DNA of 64,000 bases, from NCBI RefSeq assembly GCF_023205015.1, contig NZ_CP096258.1:3534001-3598000 (forward strand), in the 5' to 3' direction. Every line of letters begins with the position of its first letter. The stretch's first letter is position 1. Below the pieces are notes generated by a model. That model searched no databases. It saw only the letters and a list, made by a program, of their open reading frames with translations, and had not been told where the DNA came from. This DNA is from Providencia rettgeri (lineage in GTDB: Bacteria; Pseudomonadota; Gammaproteobacteria; Enterobacterales; Enterobacteriaceae). A program made the translations under genes and the position numbers. Of this stretch, positions 7,528 to 16,399 are shown in pieces.

Positions 7528-8373
7528 ATGTCACACTACCAGAATAATCCCGCACTTAATAATTTAACACTTGGGAAGAAAACGACGTACCATGACCGAT
7601 ATGATGCCACATTATTGCAAGCCGTCCCTCGTAGTTTAAATCGAGATCCTTTAGCCATTCACGCTAAGGCGCTTCCGTTTCACGGTGCCGATATTTGGAC
7701 AATGTATGAGCTTTCATGGCTAAATCAGCGTGGTGTTCCTCAGGTAGCAATAGGTTCGGTTAGTGTTGATGCAAATAGCGAAAATTTAATTGAATCAAAA
7801 AGTTTTAAGCTTTATCTAAACAGTTTTAACCAAACACGTTTTGAAACTTGGGAAAATGTGCGAAGCGCTTTGCAAAATGATTTAAGCCACTGTGCTAATG
7901 GCCAAGTAAGCGTTACACTCCATAAATTAGCCCATTTTTCTCATCAACCTATCCAGCCATTACTTGGCGAATGTATTGATGAGCAAGAAATTGATATTGA
8001 TAATTATGAGTTTAATCGAGACTATTTGGCGAATTGTACCCAGCAACAGGTTGTCGACGAAACGTTAGTAAGCCATTTATTAAAATCAAACTGCTTAATT
8101 ACCAATCAACCTGACTGGGGCTCTGTGCAAATCCACTATCGTGGGCCAAAAATTGATCGCGAAGCTTTATTGCGTTATTTAGTTTCATTTCGTCATCATA
8201 ATGAATTTCACGAACAGTGCGTTGAACGCATTTTCACTGACATTATGCAATTGTGTAAACCTGAAAAATTAAGTGTTTACGCACGCTATACTCGCCGTGG
8301 AGGGCTTGATATAAACCCATGGCGTAGTAATGAAGAATTTAAGCCTGAATTAGGTCGTTTATCACGGCAATAA
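7528..8373 (+). CDS. queF: NADPH-dependent 7-cyano-7-deazaguanine reductase QueF
   Basis: QueF reduces preQ0 to preQ1 with NADPH, the last free-base step of queuosine biosynthesis. At 281 residues it is the long, two-half (bimodular T-fold) form of gamma-proteobacteria (E. coli 282). The C-terminal half carries the nucleophilic cysteine at residue 189 in SNCLITNQPDWGSVQIHYRG, then the FHEQCVERIFTD block. The start ATG follows AAGGACCCC. ppnN lies downstream on the same strand. Confidence 0.97.
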   Translation: MSHYQNNPALNNLTLGKKTTYHDRYDATLLQAVPRSLNRDPLAIHAKALPFHGADIWTMYELSWLNQRGVPQVAIGSVSVDANSENLIESKSFKLYLNSFNQTRFETWENVRSALQNDLSHCANGQVSVTLHKLAHFSHQPIQPLLGECIDEQEIDIDNYEFNRDYLANCTQQQVVDETLVSHLLKSNCLITNQPDWGSVQIHYRGPKIDREALLRYLVSFRHHNEFHEQCVERIFTDIMQLCKPEKLSVYARYTRRGGLDINPWRSNEEFKPELGRLSRQ

Positions 8374-8458
8374 GTGACATATAGTTGAAAAATAAATGTA
8401 ATTAATGCATTTACAGTACAATCACATATCAAGAACCCATTGGGTAAAGGAGTACTAC

Positions 8459-9826
8459 TTGATTACTCACATCAGTCCATTAGGATCTATGGATCTACTC
8501 TCTCAACTTGAAGTTGATATGCTAAAACGCACGGCCAGTAGCGATTTGTACCAATTATTTAGGAATTGCTCTTTAGCCGTTTTGCATTCAGGCAGCTTAA
8601 CCGATAGCAGTAAAGAGCTTTTAGAAAAAAGTAAAGATTTTGATATCAACGTATTACGTCGTGAGCGCGGCGTTAAGCTCGAACTTATCGAGCCACCAGA
8701 AAAAGCCTTCGTTGATGGTAAAATCATCCGCACCTTACAAGCAAACCTGTTTGCCGTATTACGTGACATTTTATTCGTACATGCGCAAATTACACATGCC
8801 AAAGAGCGATTTAATCTAGACCTCGAAAATGGCACCCACATCACCAACATGATTTTCTCCATCTTGCGTAATGCTCGCGCACTGCACATTGATGAAGACC
8901 CAAGTATGATTGTTTGCTGGGGTGGCCACTCAATTAATGAAATTGAATACCTATATGGTCGTAAGGTCGGTAACGAACTTGGCTTACGTGAACTCAATAT
9001 CTGTACAGGTTGTGGTCCCGGAGCTATGGAAGCACCAATGAAAGGTGCTGCTGTTGGCCATGCCCAACAACAATACAAAAATAGCCGTTTTATCGGCTTA
9101 ACTGAACCTTCAATTATTGCGGCTGAGCCACCAAACCCATTAGTGAACGAGCTCATCATTATGCCTGATATCGAAAAACGTTTAGAGGCATTCGTTCGAT
9201 TAGGTCATGGGATTATTATCTTCCCTGGCGGTGTCGGTACAGCTGAAGAGTTGCTTTATTTACTTGGTATCTTGATGGATCCAGCTAACAGTGAACAAGT
9301 TCTGCCATTGATTTTAACGGGTCCAAAAGAAAGTGCTGAATACTTTGAAGTATTAGACGATTTTATTCGTCACACTTTAGGTGATGAAGCCAGCAAGCAT
9401 TACCAAATTATTATTGATGATGCTCCAGAAGTTGCTCGTGTGATGAAACGTAGCATGCCACAAGTTAAAGAAAATCGCCGTAGCACTGGTGATGCCTATA
9501 GCTTCAACTGGTCGATCAAAATTGCTCACGATTTACAGCATCCATTCGAACCAACGCATGAAAATATGGCGTCACTGAACCTACACCCAGGACAAGCACC
9601 TGAAAAATTGGCTTCAGATTTACGTCGTGCTTTCTCCGGTATTGTCGCTGGTAACGTGAAAGAAGTTGGTATGAAAGCCATCGAAAAACATGGCCCATTC
9701 AAAATTCACGGTGATAGTGAGCTAATGAAGCGTATGGATGTGTTATTACAAGGCTTCGTTGAACAACATCGTATGAAATTACCGGGTGGTACTGCATACG
9801 AACCTTGCTATGAAATCGTGAAATAA
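8459..9826 (+). CDS. ppnN: Pyrimidine/purine nucleotide 5'-monophosphate nucleosidase PpnN
   Basis: PpnN (formerly YgdH) cleaves nucleoside monophosphates into base and ribose 5-phosphate and is stimulated by (p)ppGpp in E. coli. The central LOG/lysine-decarboxylase-like domain is clear: GCGPGAMEAPMKGAAVGHA, then PDIEKRLEAFVRLGHGIIIFPGGVGTAEELLYL, flanked by family-specific N- and C-terminal domains. The start chosen is a TTG at 8459, preceded by AAGGAG at optimal spacing. It gives a 455-residue protein beginning ITHISPLGSMDLLSQLEVD, in register with the E. coli start (454 aa). The ATG-initiated frame from 8405 adds 18 residues with no family match. Confidence 0.96.
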   Translation: MITHISPLGSMDLLSQLEVDMLKRTASSDLYQLFRNCSLAVLHSGSLTDSSKELLEKSKDFDINVLRRERGVKLELIEPPEKAFVDGKIIRTLQANLFAVLRDILFVHAQITHAKERFNLDLENGTHITNMIFSILRNARALHIDEDPSMIVCWGGHSINEIEYLYGRKVGNELGLRELNICTGCGPGAMEAPMKGAAVGHAQQQYKNSRFIGLTEPSIIAAEPPNPLVNELIIMPDIEKRLEAFVRLGHGIIIFPGGVGTAEELLYLLGILMDPANSEQVLPLILTGPKESAEYFEVLDDFIRHTLGDEASKHYQIIIDDAPEVARVMKRSMPQVKENRRSTGDAYSFNWSIKIAHDLQHPFEPTHENMASLNLHPGQAPEKLASDLRRAFSGIVAGNVKEVGMKAIEKHGPFKIHGDSELMKRMDVLLQGFVEQHRMKLPGGTAYEPCYEIVK

Positions 9827-9843
9827 ATAATGATGGCGTATTT

Positions 9844-10599
9844 ATGATCCATTTATTAATTATTGATGCATTAAACTTAATACGCCGGATCCACGCGGTG
9901 CAAGGAAGCCCATGTGGAGAAACTTGTTTATCTGCAATAGCGCAGTTGATCACCCATACAGAGGCCACACACATTGTCGCTGTGTTTGATGAAGAAGGAC
10001 GTCATCAAAGCTGGCGCCATGAAAGACTGCCTGATTATAAAGCTGGCCGACAACCTATGCCTGAAGATTTGCATGCCGAACTCCCTGCATTAATCGCTTT
10101 ATTTAAAGAAAAAGGGATTCACTGCTGGCAGTCTGAAGGGGATGAAGCTGATGACTTAGCCGCAACCTTAGCAACACGCATTGCGGGCTCTGGTCATACG
10201 GTTACCATCGTGTCCACAGATAAAGGTTATTGCCAACTCCTTTCTCCTAACTTAAGAATTCGTGACTATTTTCAAAAACGCTGGCTTGATATCCCCTTTA
10301 TCGAGAAGGAATTTGGTGTTTCTCCTGAGCAACTTCCTGATTATTGGGGACTCGCAGGGATCAGTAGCAGTAAGGTTCCTGGGGTTGCAGGTATTGGCCC
10401 CAAAAGTGCCACAACCTTATTGCAGCAATACCATTCTATTGAAAATATATTTGCTAATTTAGATAAACTTGAAGAAAAGTGGCAGAAAAAACTCATCAAT
10501 CAACAGGAAATGGCATTGATTTGTCGAGATATTGCAACTTTAAGAACCGATATCGCGTTACAAGGAAATTTGAATCAGCTACGTTATAGAACCAACTAA
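9844..10599 (+). CDS. xni: Flap endonuclease Xni
   Basis: Xni (ExoIX) is a structure-specific 5' flap endonuclease related to the 5' nuclease domain of DNA polymerase I. The 251-residue protein equals the E. coli length. The N-terminal PIN-like domain shows LLIIDALNLIRR, then RLPDYKAGRQPMPEDL and GDEADDLAATLA with metal-binding acidic residues. The helix-hairpin-helix segment is GLAGISSSKVPGVAGIGPKSATTLL. It lies 17 bp after ppnN. In E. coli sdaC and sdaB come between ppnN and xni; they are missing here. A bidirectional terminator follows. Confidence 0.96.
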   Translation: MIHLLIIDALNLIRRIHAVQGSPCGETCLSAIAQLITHTEATHIVAVFDEEGRHQSWRHERLPDYKAGRQPMPEDLHAELPALIALFKEKGIHCWQSEGDEADDLAATLATRIAGSGHTVTIVSTDKGYCQLLSPNLRIRDYFQKRWLDIPFIEKEFGVSPEQLPDYWGLAGISSSKVPGVAGIGPKSATTLLQQYHSIENIFANLDKLEEKWQKKLINQQEMALICRDIATLRTDIALQGNLNQLRYRTN

Positions 10600-10606
10600 T
10601 ATATAC

Positions 10607-10636
10607 AAGAAGGCCACTTAATTAGTGGCCCTTCTT
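10607..10636. terminator. Bidirectional terminator between xni and rlmM
   Basis: AAGAAGG and CCACT (10607-10618) pair with AGTGG and CCTTCTT (10624-10636), with a single bulged C and loop TAATT. Purine-rich and pyrimidine-rich flanks give a T-containing tail in both directions. It lies between convergent genes. Confidence 0.65.
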
Positions 10637-10654
10637 ATTAGCTGATTTTATGGA

Positions 10655-11758
10655 TTAATAATACTCGCGTGCCATTGGATTTGCCGACCATATCCTCATC
10701 ACATGTACAGTCACTTCTTCGCGGTCATGATAAAGCTGTTTCGCTTGAATCAACACATTAACGCCTTGCTCTTTAAGCTGTGTTTTCATCTTTTCTAAGA
10801 TATGTGAAACTTCTTCATAGCGCTTTTTCATCGGCAATTTTAAGTTAAAAATGGCCTCTCGGCACCAACCTTGTGCAAGCCACTCCGTCATTAACGCAGC
10901 AACTTTAGCCGGTTTTTCGACCATATCACAGACTAACCACGTAATATTGTGGGACGTTGGTTTAAATTTAAACCCATCTTCACGGTGATGCTTAACTTGC
11001 CCTGTATCCATAAGGCTTTCCGCCATTGGGCCGTTATCTACAGCATCCACCATCATACTACGTTTTACCAATTGATAAGTCCATCCACCTGGACATGCAC
11101 CAAGATCGACTGCTTTCATTCCGCTCGCTAAACGCTCTTCCCACTCTTCATAAGGAATAAAGACATGGAAAGCTTCCTCAAGTTTTAAGGTTGAACGGCT
11201 CGGCGCATCCGATGGGAATTTTAACCTTGGGATCCCCATATAGAAATTTGAACTATTATTGGTATATGAATACCCGGTATAGCAACAACCTGGGGCAATA
11301 AAGAACACATGAATAACGGGCCGCTTAAAGTTTTCGAGTGGCAATAAGATTTTTTCTTTGCGTAATGCATTACGCAAAGGTACCGTAAACTTACGGCAAA
11401 ATTTCAGCAGCTCTTTCGATTCGTTGGTATCAGCAACTTCAACACGGATATCACCTGCCCGCGCAACTTGCTGACTCAATGCATTTACAATCGGAGTAAT
11501 ACGGTCTTCAGGCGGTAAGTCCTTAAGTAAGTCTCCTATTACAATCATTTGACGAGCAAAAATTAATTCTCGAAAAGGCAACGTCCGTGCGAGTGTGTCG
11601 GCATCTTCTGCTTGATAACACTCAAAAATAACATAACCACTATTTTCTTTTACGCGGGCAAAACCATAAATCTCTTTTTGCCCTGCTTTATCTGTAATCT
11701 CTGCTGCACATTCTTTTTCAAAGCCTGGACGGCAATATAGTGCAATTTTATTACTCAT
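10655..11758 (-). CDS. rlmM: 23S rRNA (cytidine(2498)-2'-O)-methyltransferase RlmM
   Basis: RlmM methylates the 2'-O of C2498 of 23S rRNA using S-adenosylmethionine. At 367 residues it is the E. coli length (366). The N-terminal THUMP-like half begins MSNKIALYCRPGFEKECAAEI. The Rossmann methyltransferase half carries the SAM loop AVDLGACPGGWTYQLVKR near residue 225 and WLVCDMVEKPAKVA. A catalytic lysine is expected in the FNLKLPMKKRYEEV block. Its start overlaps the end of ygdD by 8 bp, so gcvA, ygdD and rlmM probably form one leftward transcript. Confidence 0.97.
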   Translation of the reverse strand: MSNKIALYCRPGFEKECAAEITDKAGQKEIYGFARVKENSGYVIFECYQAEDADTLARTLPFRELIFARQMIVIGDLLKDLPPEDRITPIVNALSQQVARAGDIRVEVADTNESKELLKFCRKFTVPLRNALRKEKILLPLENFKRPVIHVFFIAPGCCYTGYSYTNNSSNFYMGIPRLKFPSDAPSRSTLKLEEAFHVFIPYEEWEERLASGMKAVDLGACPGGWTYQLVKRSMMVDAVDNGPMAESLMDTGQVKHHREDGFKFKPTSHNITWLVCDMVEKPAKVAALMTEWLAQGWCREAIFNLKLPMKKRYEEVSHILEKMKTQLKEQGVNVLIQAKQLYHDREEVTVHVMRIWSANPMAREYY

Positions 11759-12146
11759 TGCGTGACGCCGATTTCCTTAGACGCATAGCGCCAATAACCA
11801 CTAACAGCCAACCAATTAGGAAACATACACCACCTATTGGCGTAAAATAAGAGAAGTATTTTACCTGCAATAGTGCCATACAATAAAGGCTACCGCTAAA
11901 AAGAAGTATTCCAACAGAGAAAAACACACCTGACCAATAGAACCATAGGATAATTTTACGTAATAAAACAGCCCCAAGCACCATCAGTGCTACAGTATGC
12001 AGCATTTGATAACGTAGCCCTATTTCAATCCAGTCCATTTGATGGACACTCATAATTGACGATAACGCATGCGAACCAATAGCTCCGAAAGCCACAGTAA
12101 AGAAGCCACTAATTCCAGCGAAAATTAACATCAAACGACTATTCAC
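11751..12146 (-). CDS. ygdD: YgdD family inner-membrane protein (DUF423)
   Basis: A 131-residue hydrophobic protein with about four predicted membrane segments: near residues 5-25 (LMLIFAGISGFFTVAFGAIG), 45-65, 70-90 and 95-122. GAIGSHAL followed by GLRYQMLHTVALMVLGA is the DUF423 signature. It has the same length and neighbours as E. coli YgdD. The function is unknown. It overlaps rlmM by 8 bp and follows gcvA by 27 bp. Confidence 0.94.
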   Translation of the reverse strand: MNSRLMLIFAGISGFFTVAFGAIGSHALSSIMSVHQMDWIEIGLRYQMLHTVALMVLGAVLLRKIILWFYWSGVFFSVGILLFSGSLYCMALLQVKYFSYFTPIGGVCFLIGWLLVVIGAMRLRKSASRNE

Positions 12147-12173
12147 AGTAACACCTTTTATTTAAATACTTGA

Positions 12174-13115
12174 TTACTGAATAAGCGCCACATCTTGGTC
12201 ACCCGTAATAAAGCCTAATTTCTCTTGTTCACTTGCTGCCTGCCCAAGGATCCATTGGCGAAATGCAGCTATTTTTCCTAAATCTGCCTGATTTTCTTGG
12301 CAAACTAGGTAGAAAGCGTTTTTACTAACTAATACCTCACTAAAGGGACAAACTAAGCGCCCTGCGTCAATTTCATTTTTGGCCATAACATTATTCGTTA
12401 ATGCAACCCCCTGACCATGAACAGCAGCTTGAATCACCATAGCACTATGACTAAAAATAGGGCCTTGCTGTACATTGACTACATTTTGTAACTCTAGTTG
12501 CTTAACATATGCTTGCCAGTCTCTTCGTGAAGAATCGTGAAGTAACGTATGTTTTGCTAGATCTTCAGGAACTTTTAGTTGGCTATCCCCAGTTAATAAA
12601 GATGGTGAACAGACTGGCATTAAATATTCAGCATAAAGCCTATCTGTTCTTAATCCTGGCCAATTACCCTTACCGTAGAAAATAGCGACATCAACGTCAT
12701 CAGCCAATTTATCTTCTTCTCTATCTACAGCTTGGATCCGCACATCAATTCCTGGATAGGCTTGATTAAAGCCTGAAAGCCTTGGTACCAGCCACTGAAT
12801 TGCAAAACTTGGGGATAAACTCACTGTTAATGCTCCCTTCGCGCTCCTTGCCTGTAGCTTACGTGTCGCCTCATTTAAAGAAGAAAAAATTTCTTTAATA
12901 TCAAGGTAATAACTTTGTCCCTCTTCTGTCAACAACAATGACCGATTGCGTCGACGAAATAATTTCAACCCAAGGAAATCCTCCAAACTTTTCATTTGGT
13001 GGCTAACGGCCGCTTGAGTGACAAATAATTCTTCTGCTGCCTTAGTAAAACTTAAATGACGAGCTGCAGCGTCAAAGACTCTCAGTGCATTTAGGGGCGG
13101 TAATCTTTTAGACAT
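12174..13115 (-). CDS. gcvA: LysR-type glycine cleavage regulator GcvA
   Basis: GcvA activates the gcvTHP operon and the GcvB RNA when glycine is abundant, and represses with GcvR when it is not. The protein has 313 residues. The helix-turn-helix is at residues 18-40 (LSFTKAAEELFVTQAAVSHQ), nearly identical to E. coli, followed by the LysR effector-binding fold (LTVSLSPSFAIQWLVPRLSGF and DDVDVAIFYGKGNWPGLR). The start is the ATG at 13115 (MSKRLPPLNALRVFDAA), as in E. coli; a GTG two codons upstream is an alternative. It is divergent from gcvB with about 100 bp between them, which should hold GcvA sites. Confidence 0.98.
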   Translation of the reverse strand: MSKRLPPLNALRVFDAAARHLSFTKAAEELFVTQAAVSHQMKSLEDFLGLKLFRRRNRSLLLTEEGQSYYLDIKEIFSSLNEATRKLQARSAKGALTVSLSPSFAIQWLVPRLSGFNQAYPGIDVRIQAVDREEDKLADDVDVAIFYGKGNWPGLRTDRLYAEYLMPVCSPSLLTGDSQLKVPEDLAKHTLLHDSSRRDWQAYVKQLELQNVVNVQQGPIFSHSAMVIQAAVHGQGVALTNNVMAKNEIDAGRLVCPFSEVLVSKNAFYLVCQENQADLGKIAAFRQWILGQAASEQEKLGFITGDQDVALIQ

Positions 13116-13181
13116 AATCACTTCTACTTGGCATCTTGTTATGCATTAGTTTTTTTCATCCGAAGCATTATAATTTGTCCC

Positions 13182-13210
13182 TTGAGGATACGCTAGTAAA
13201 TACCTATAGT
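13182..13210 (+). promoter_or_regulatory. gcvB promoter
   Basis: TTGAGG (13182-13187), a 17-bp spacer and TATAGT (13205-13210) form a good sigma-70 promoter. Its +1 falls at 13217, exactly where similarity to the E. coli GcvB 5' end (ACTTCCT) begins. The gcvA-gcvB interval is where GcvA is known to bind in E. coli. Confidence 0.75.
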
Positions 13211-13216
13211 ATGCAC

Positions 13217-13419
13217 ACTTCCTAAGCCGGAACGAAAAGTTACAGAGTTTAGTTACTTTGAAACTTTTGGCTTTGTGGTTGTGATGTTGTGTTTGCAAGT
13301 TGTCTGGTTGAACCAGACCTTTGTAGCTTTAGCTACTGTTTTTTCACTTCCTGTACATTTACCCTGTCTGTCCATAGTGATTTTATATAGTGCACCGCCA
13401 ACACGCGGTGCTTTTTTTT
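13217..13419 (+). ncRNA. gcvB: GcvB small RNA
   Basis: GcvB is an Hfq-dependent RNA that represses many amino-acid and peptide transporter mRNAs. It is recognised by near-identity to E. coli at the 5' end (ACTTCCTAAGCCGGAACGAAAAG), the G/U-rich seed R1 at about 13272-13296 (GTGGTTGTGATGTTGTGTTTG), the conserved block TTCACTTCCTGTACATTTACC, and TGTCTGTCCATAGTGATT. It ends in the terminator GCACCGCC-AACAC-GCGGTGC plus U8 (13392-13419). Length is about 203 nt (E. coli 205). The middle hairpin (13240-13270) has diverged most. It is divergent from its activator gene gcvA, as in E. coli. A 75-codon frame across it is not a gene. Confidence 0.95.
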
Positions 13420-13823
13420 ACTCTTTTTTTACTCTTTTTTTAATGTCATTTCGGTATTTACTTAAGCAATTTAACTTAATAAATACAAATATCTATAGAT
13501 AAATACAAGTGTACAGAAAAAACTTTCAGTAAGATATTTAAGATAAATCTTGAAAATTATTTACTAAGCACTTAAAAAAATAAATTTATACGTAAAAGGC
13601 GTTGCATTGTAATGCAAAACACTGAATCATCTTGAAACCACATCTAGAATAATTACCAACAATTAATACCAAACGTAACAAAATATTTCAATGTTTAGAT
13701 TAAAAAATGATGGGTTTAAATTAATCAGAAAATAACTATAAATGTACTAATAAATGTACAATCAGCAATACAGCACTCAGTAATTCAAATTACCTTGAAA
13801 TTTTGACTAAAAAGAAAATACTC
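13420..13823. other. gcvB-csdA intergenic region
   Basis: About 400 bp of very AT-rich DNA with no credible gene. In E. coli the lipoprotein gene ygdI lies here; no equivalent frame is present. It contains a near-perfect inverted repeat, TTGCATT-GT-AATGCAA (13602-13617), of unknown role, and tandem AATGTAC motifs near 13742-13758. The csdA promoter should be in its right half, but no convincing -35/-10 pair could be picked. Confidence 0.5.
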
Positions 13824-15029
13824 ATGGATCATTTTAGCGACACCACATTTCGCCTCGCCTTTCCAGCGATAGACTCGTCAACACTATTTTTTGATAGTGC
13901 CGCCACTGCATTGAAACCTATTGCCATGATCAATGCATCAAATGACTACTACCGCTTGTCGGGCAGTTCGGTATACCGAGGGCAGTCACTTGAATCATTA
14001 AAATTAACACGTGATTATGAGCAGGGGCGAATTCGTGCTGCAAAATATATTCGTGCTTCAAGTGAAAGAAATATTATTTGGACACGCGGGACAACAGAAT
14101 CAATTAATTTAATTACACAAGGTTATTTTCGCTCAACATTACAACCTGATGATGAAATTATTGTTAGTGAAATAGAACATCATTCAAATTTATTACCATG
14201 GATTATGCTTTCACAGCAAACCGGTGCAAAAATTATAAAATGGCCAGTTGAAAAAAACCTGACATTGAGCATTGATGTACTCAAATCTAAATTATCAGAA
14301 AAAACGAAGGTGATCGCTATTACGCAAATGTCCAATGTAACTGGGTATCAGCCAGATATACAGACAGTCACCCAACTTGCCCACCAAATCGGAGCTCTCG
14401 TCGTTGTTGATGGTGCACAAGGTGTCGTCCATAGCCCTATTAATGTCAGTGATCTGAATATCGATTTCTATGTATTTTCAGCACATAAGTTATATGGGCC
14501 CACAGGGCTTGGGGTTTGCTATGCAAAAACAGAACTGTTAGAACGAATGTCCCCTTGGCATGGTGGCGGTAAAATGCTGACTCACGTCACATTTGATAAT
14601 TTTACACTTGCTCCTATTCCCCAACGGTTCGAAGCAGGGACACCGAATATTGCTGGAGTAATTGCCTTTTCAGCTGTCCTAGAGTGGCTGGAAGAGACAA
14701 ATTTAACACTAGCAGAAACATATACTTGCTCATTAACCGAATATGCAACTAAAAAACTATCAGCACTTCCCGGCTTTATTAGCTATAGTGTGCCACATTC
14801 TCCTTTGCTATCATTTAACTTCAAAGATGTTCATCATAGTGATCTGGGAGCCCTCTTGACCGAGCAAAATATTGCACTACGCTATGGTCAACACTGCACC
14901 CAACCATTAATGGATGCATTAAATATAAGTGGCTGCTTGCGTATCTCAATGATGCCTTACAACAACCTGCAAGATGTCGATAAATTTATTGACGCAGTCA
15001 CCGTTTCACTTTCTATACTCAATGAATAA
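13824..15029 (+). CDS. csdA: Cysteine sulfinate desulfinase CsdA
   Basis: CsdA is a PLP-dependent cysteine desulfurase that takes sulfur from cysteine and passes it to CsdE. From the ATG at 13824 the protein has 401 residues, the E. coli length, and begins MDHFSDTTFRLAFPAIDSS. The substrate and PLP blocks are FFDSAATALKP, WTRGTTESINL, and EIEHHSNLLPW. The PLP lysine is residue 222 in FSAHKLYGPTG, and the persulfide cysteine is residue 358 in YGQHCTQPLMD. A TTG 21 bp upstream opens the frame but adds nothing conserved. csdE follows 18 bp downstream. Confidence 0.97.
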   Translation: MDHFSDTTFRLAFPAIDSSTLFFDSAATALKPIAMINASNDYYRLSGSSVYRGQSLESLKLTRDYEQGRIRAAKYIRASSERNIIWTRGTTESINLITQGYFRSTLQPDDEIIVSEIEHHSNLLPWIMLSQQTGAKIIKWPVEKNLTLSIDVLKSKLSEKTKVIAITQMSNVTGYQPDIQTVTQLAHQIGALVVVDGAQGVVHSPINVSDLNIDFYVFSAHKLYGPTGLGVCYAKTELLERMSPWHGGGKMLTHVTFDNFTLAPIPQRFEAGTPNIAGVIAFSAVLEWLEETNLTLAETYTCSLTEYATKKLSALPGFISYSVPHSPLLSFNFKDVHHSDLGALLTEQNIALRYGQHCTQPLMDALNISGCLRISMMPYNNLQDVDKFIDAVTVSLSILNE

Positions 15030-15047
15030 ATCAATAAAGGAAGCCTA

Positions 15048-15506
15048 ATGACTTCGACTAACCATGAACTTGCTCCGCACCCATTCGGTACAGAGATTAA
15101 AATTCAAGAAATAGTTGAACAGTTTTCCACACATAAAGCATGGGAAGATAAATATCGTTTGTTAATTCAATTGGCGAGAAAACTGCCTGTATTGTCTGAT
15201 GATGAAAAGCTGCAAACTCAAGAGGTTAAAGGCTGTGAAAACCGAGTTTGGATTGGAGCGCTTCTCAATGATGATGAAACATTTCATTTTTATGGGGATA
15301 GTGAAGGCCGAGTGGTGAAAGGGTTATTTGCCATTTTATTAGCGGCAATAGAGCAAAAAACAGCAAAAGAGATCATGGAAATTGATTTTAATAACTTATT
15401 AGCTCAAACCGGCTTACCTAACCAACTCAGCGAATCCCGCCAAAATGGTATTCAATCACTCATTACTGCAATTCAAAATATTGCCAATGAAATGACACCT
15501 GCGTAA
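15048..15506 (+). CDS. csdE: Cysteine desulfurase sulfur acceptor subunit CsdE
   Basis: CsdE is the SufE-like partner that accepts persulfide sulfur from CsdA and, with TcdA, forms the E. coli CSD system. It has 152 residues (E. coli 147). The acceptor cysteine is residue 63 in EVKGCENRVWIGA, the SufE/CsdE hallmark. The SufE fold continues with YGDSEGRVVKGLFAILLAAIEQKT. An AAGGAAGCCT ribosome site precedes the ATG. It forms an operon with csdA and converges on tcdA across a hairpin terminator. Confidence 0.97.
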   Translation: MTSTNHELAPHPFGTEIKIQEIVEQFSTHKAWEDKYRLLIQLARKLPVLSDDEKLQTQEVKGCENRVWIGALLNDDETFHFYGDSEGRVVKGLFAILLAAIEQKTAKEIMEIDFNNLLAQTGLPNQLSESRQNGIQSLITAIQNIANEMTPA

Positions 15507-15514
15507 TTCATTGG

Positions 15515-15542
15515 ATGAGGCTATCTATCGCAATAGCCTCAT
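15515..15542. terminator. Hairpin between convergent csdE and tcdA
   Basis: ATGAGGCTAT (15515-15524) pairs perfectly with ATAGCCTCAT (15533-15542) around an eight-base loop. The U-run is poor on both strands, but the position between convergent stop codons suggests a bidirectional terminator. Confidence 0.5.
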
Positions 15543-15547
15543 TCACT

Positions 15548-16363
15548 TTACAGATTTTCCATTTCCCGTTGTGATTTTGCTATCATCTTTTTAAGTGCAT
15601 GTGAGACAGCAATAAACCCAAAACTCGCCGTAACCATAGTCACTGCCCCAAAGCCTGAAGCGCAGTCCATGCGCTTAGAACCATCCGCAGTACTTTTTGC
15701 CGCACATACCGTGCCATCACTTTGTGGATACATAAGCTGCTCGGTAGAAAAAACACAATCAATCCCAAGCTTTCCTTTTCCATTTTTAACGACGTTAAAA
15801 TCAGATTTTAAGCGTTCTCGCAACTTAGCCGCTAATGGGTCTTGGATAGTCTTAGCCAAGTCTGCCACTTGAATTTTTGTTGGGTCGATTTGCCCACCAG
15901 CCCCACCAGTGGTGATAATAGGTATTTTAAAGCGCCTACAATACGCTAGCAACGCAGCTTTAGGTCTTACGCTATCAATGGCATCAATAACATAATCAAA
16001 CCCTGTACTAAGGTAATGAGCGACATTATCAACCGTAATAAAGTCATCAATAACATTCACTACACATTCAGGATTAATGTCTAGAATACGATTTCTCATC
16101 ACATCAACTTTTGGCTGCCCAACAGTCGACTTGATGGCATGTAATTGACGATTAGTATTAGTCACACAGATATCATCCATATCAATCAATGTGATGCACC
16201 CAATACCTGAACGTGCAAGCGCCTCCGCGGCCCAAACACCGACCCCACCAACCCCAATGACACAAACATGGGAACGTGCAAAAAGATGAAGAGCATGTTG
16301 CCCATATAAACGCCCGATCCCAGCAAAACGCTGCATCCAAGCATCAGAAAGCTTAGCTTGCAT
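15548..16363 (-). CDS. tcdA: tRNA cyclic N6-threonylcarbamoyladenosine(37) synthase TcdA
   Basis: TcdA (CsdL) is an E1-like, membrane-associated enzyme that adenylates and cyclises t6A37 to ct6A in ANN-decoding tRNAs; CsdA/CsdE support it. The protein has 271 residues (E. coli 268). The ATP-binding Rossmann motif is IGVGGVGVWAAEALARSG near residue 37. It is followed by ITLIDMDDICVTNTNRQ and YVIDAIDSVRPKAAL. A conserved cysteine block with DCASGFGAVTMVTASFG lies near the end, with a hydrophobic C-terminus. It lies 36 bp downstream of mltA on the same strand. Confidence 0.97.
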   Translation of the reverse strand: MQAKLSDAWMQRFAGIGRLYGQHALHLFARSHVCVIGVGGVGVWAAEALARSGIGCITLIDMDDICVTNTNRQLHAIKSTVGQPKVDVMRNRILDINPECVVNVIDDFITVDNVAHYLSTGFDYVIDAIDSVRPKAALLAYCRRFKIPIITTGGAGGQIDPTKIQVADLAKTIQDPLAAKLRERLKSDFNVVKNGKGKLGIDCVFSTEQLMYPQSDGTVCAAKSTADGSKRMDCASGFGAVTMVTASFGFIAVSHALKKMIAKSQREMENL

Positions 16364-16399
16364 AATAACGAATAACCTCAGTTAAACCTGTAACTACAG

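Noticed and set aside
8503..9159. 218-codon frame antisense to ppnN
   Set aside because: Long but serine- and arginine-rich in the way typical of antisense shadows of a conserved gene.
13275..13502. 75-codon open frame on the + strand
   Set aside because: It lies inside the GcvB small RNA and its terminator; the composition is that of the RNA.
13602..13617. Inverted repeat TTGCATT-GT-AATGCAA
   Set aside because: Could be an operator, but no promoter or neighbouring regulator supports a specific call.
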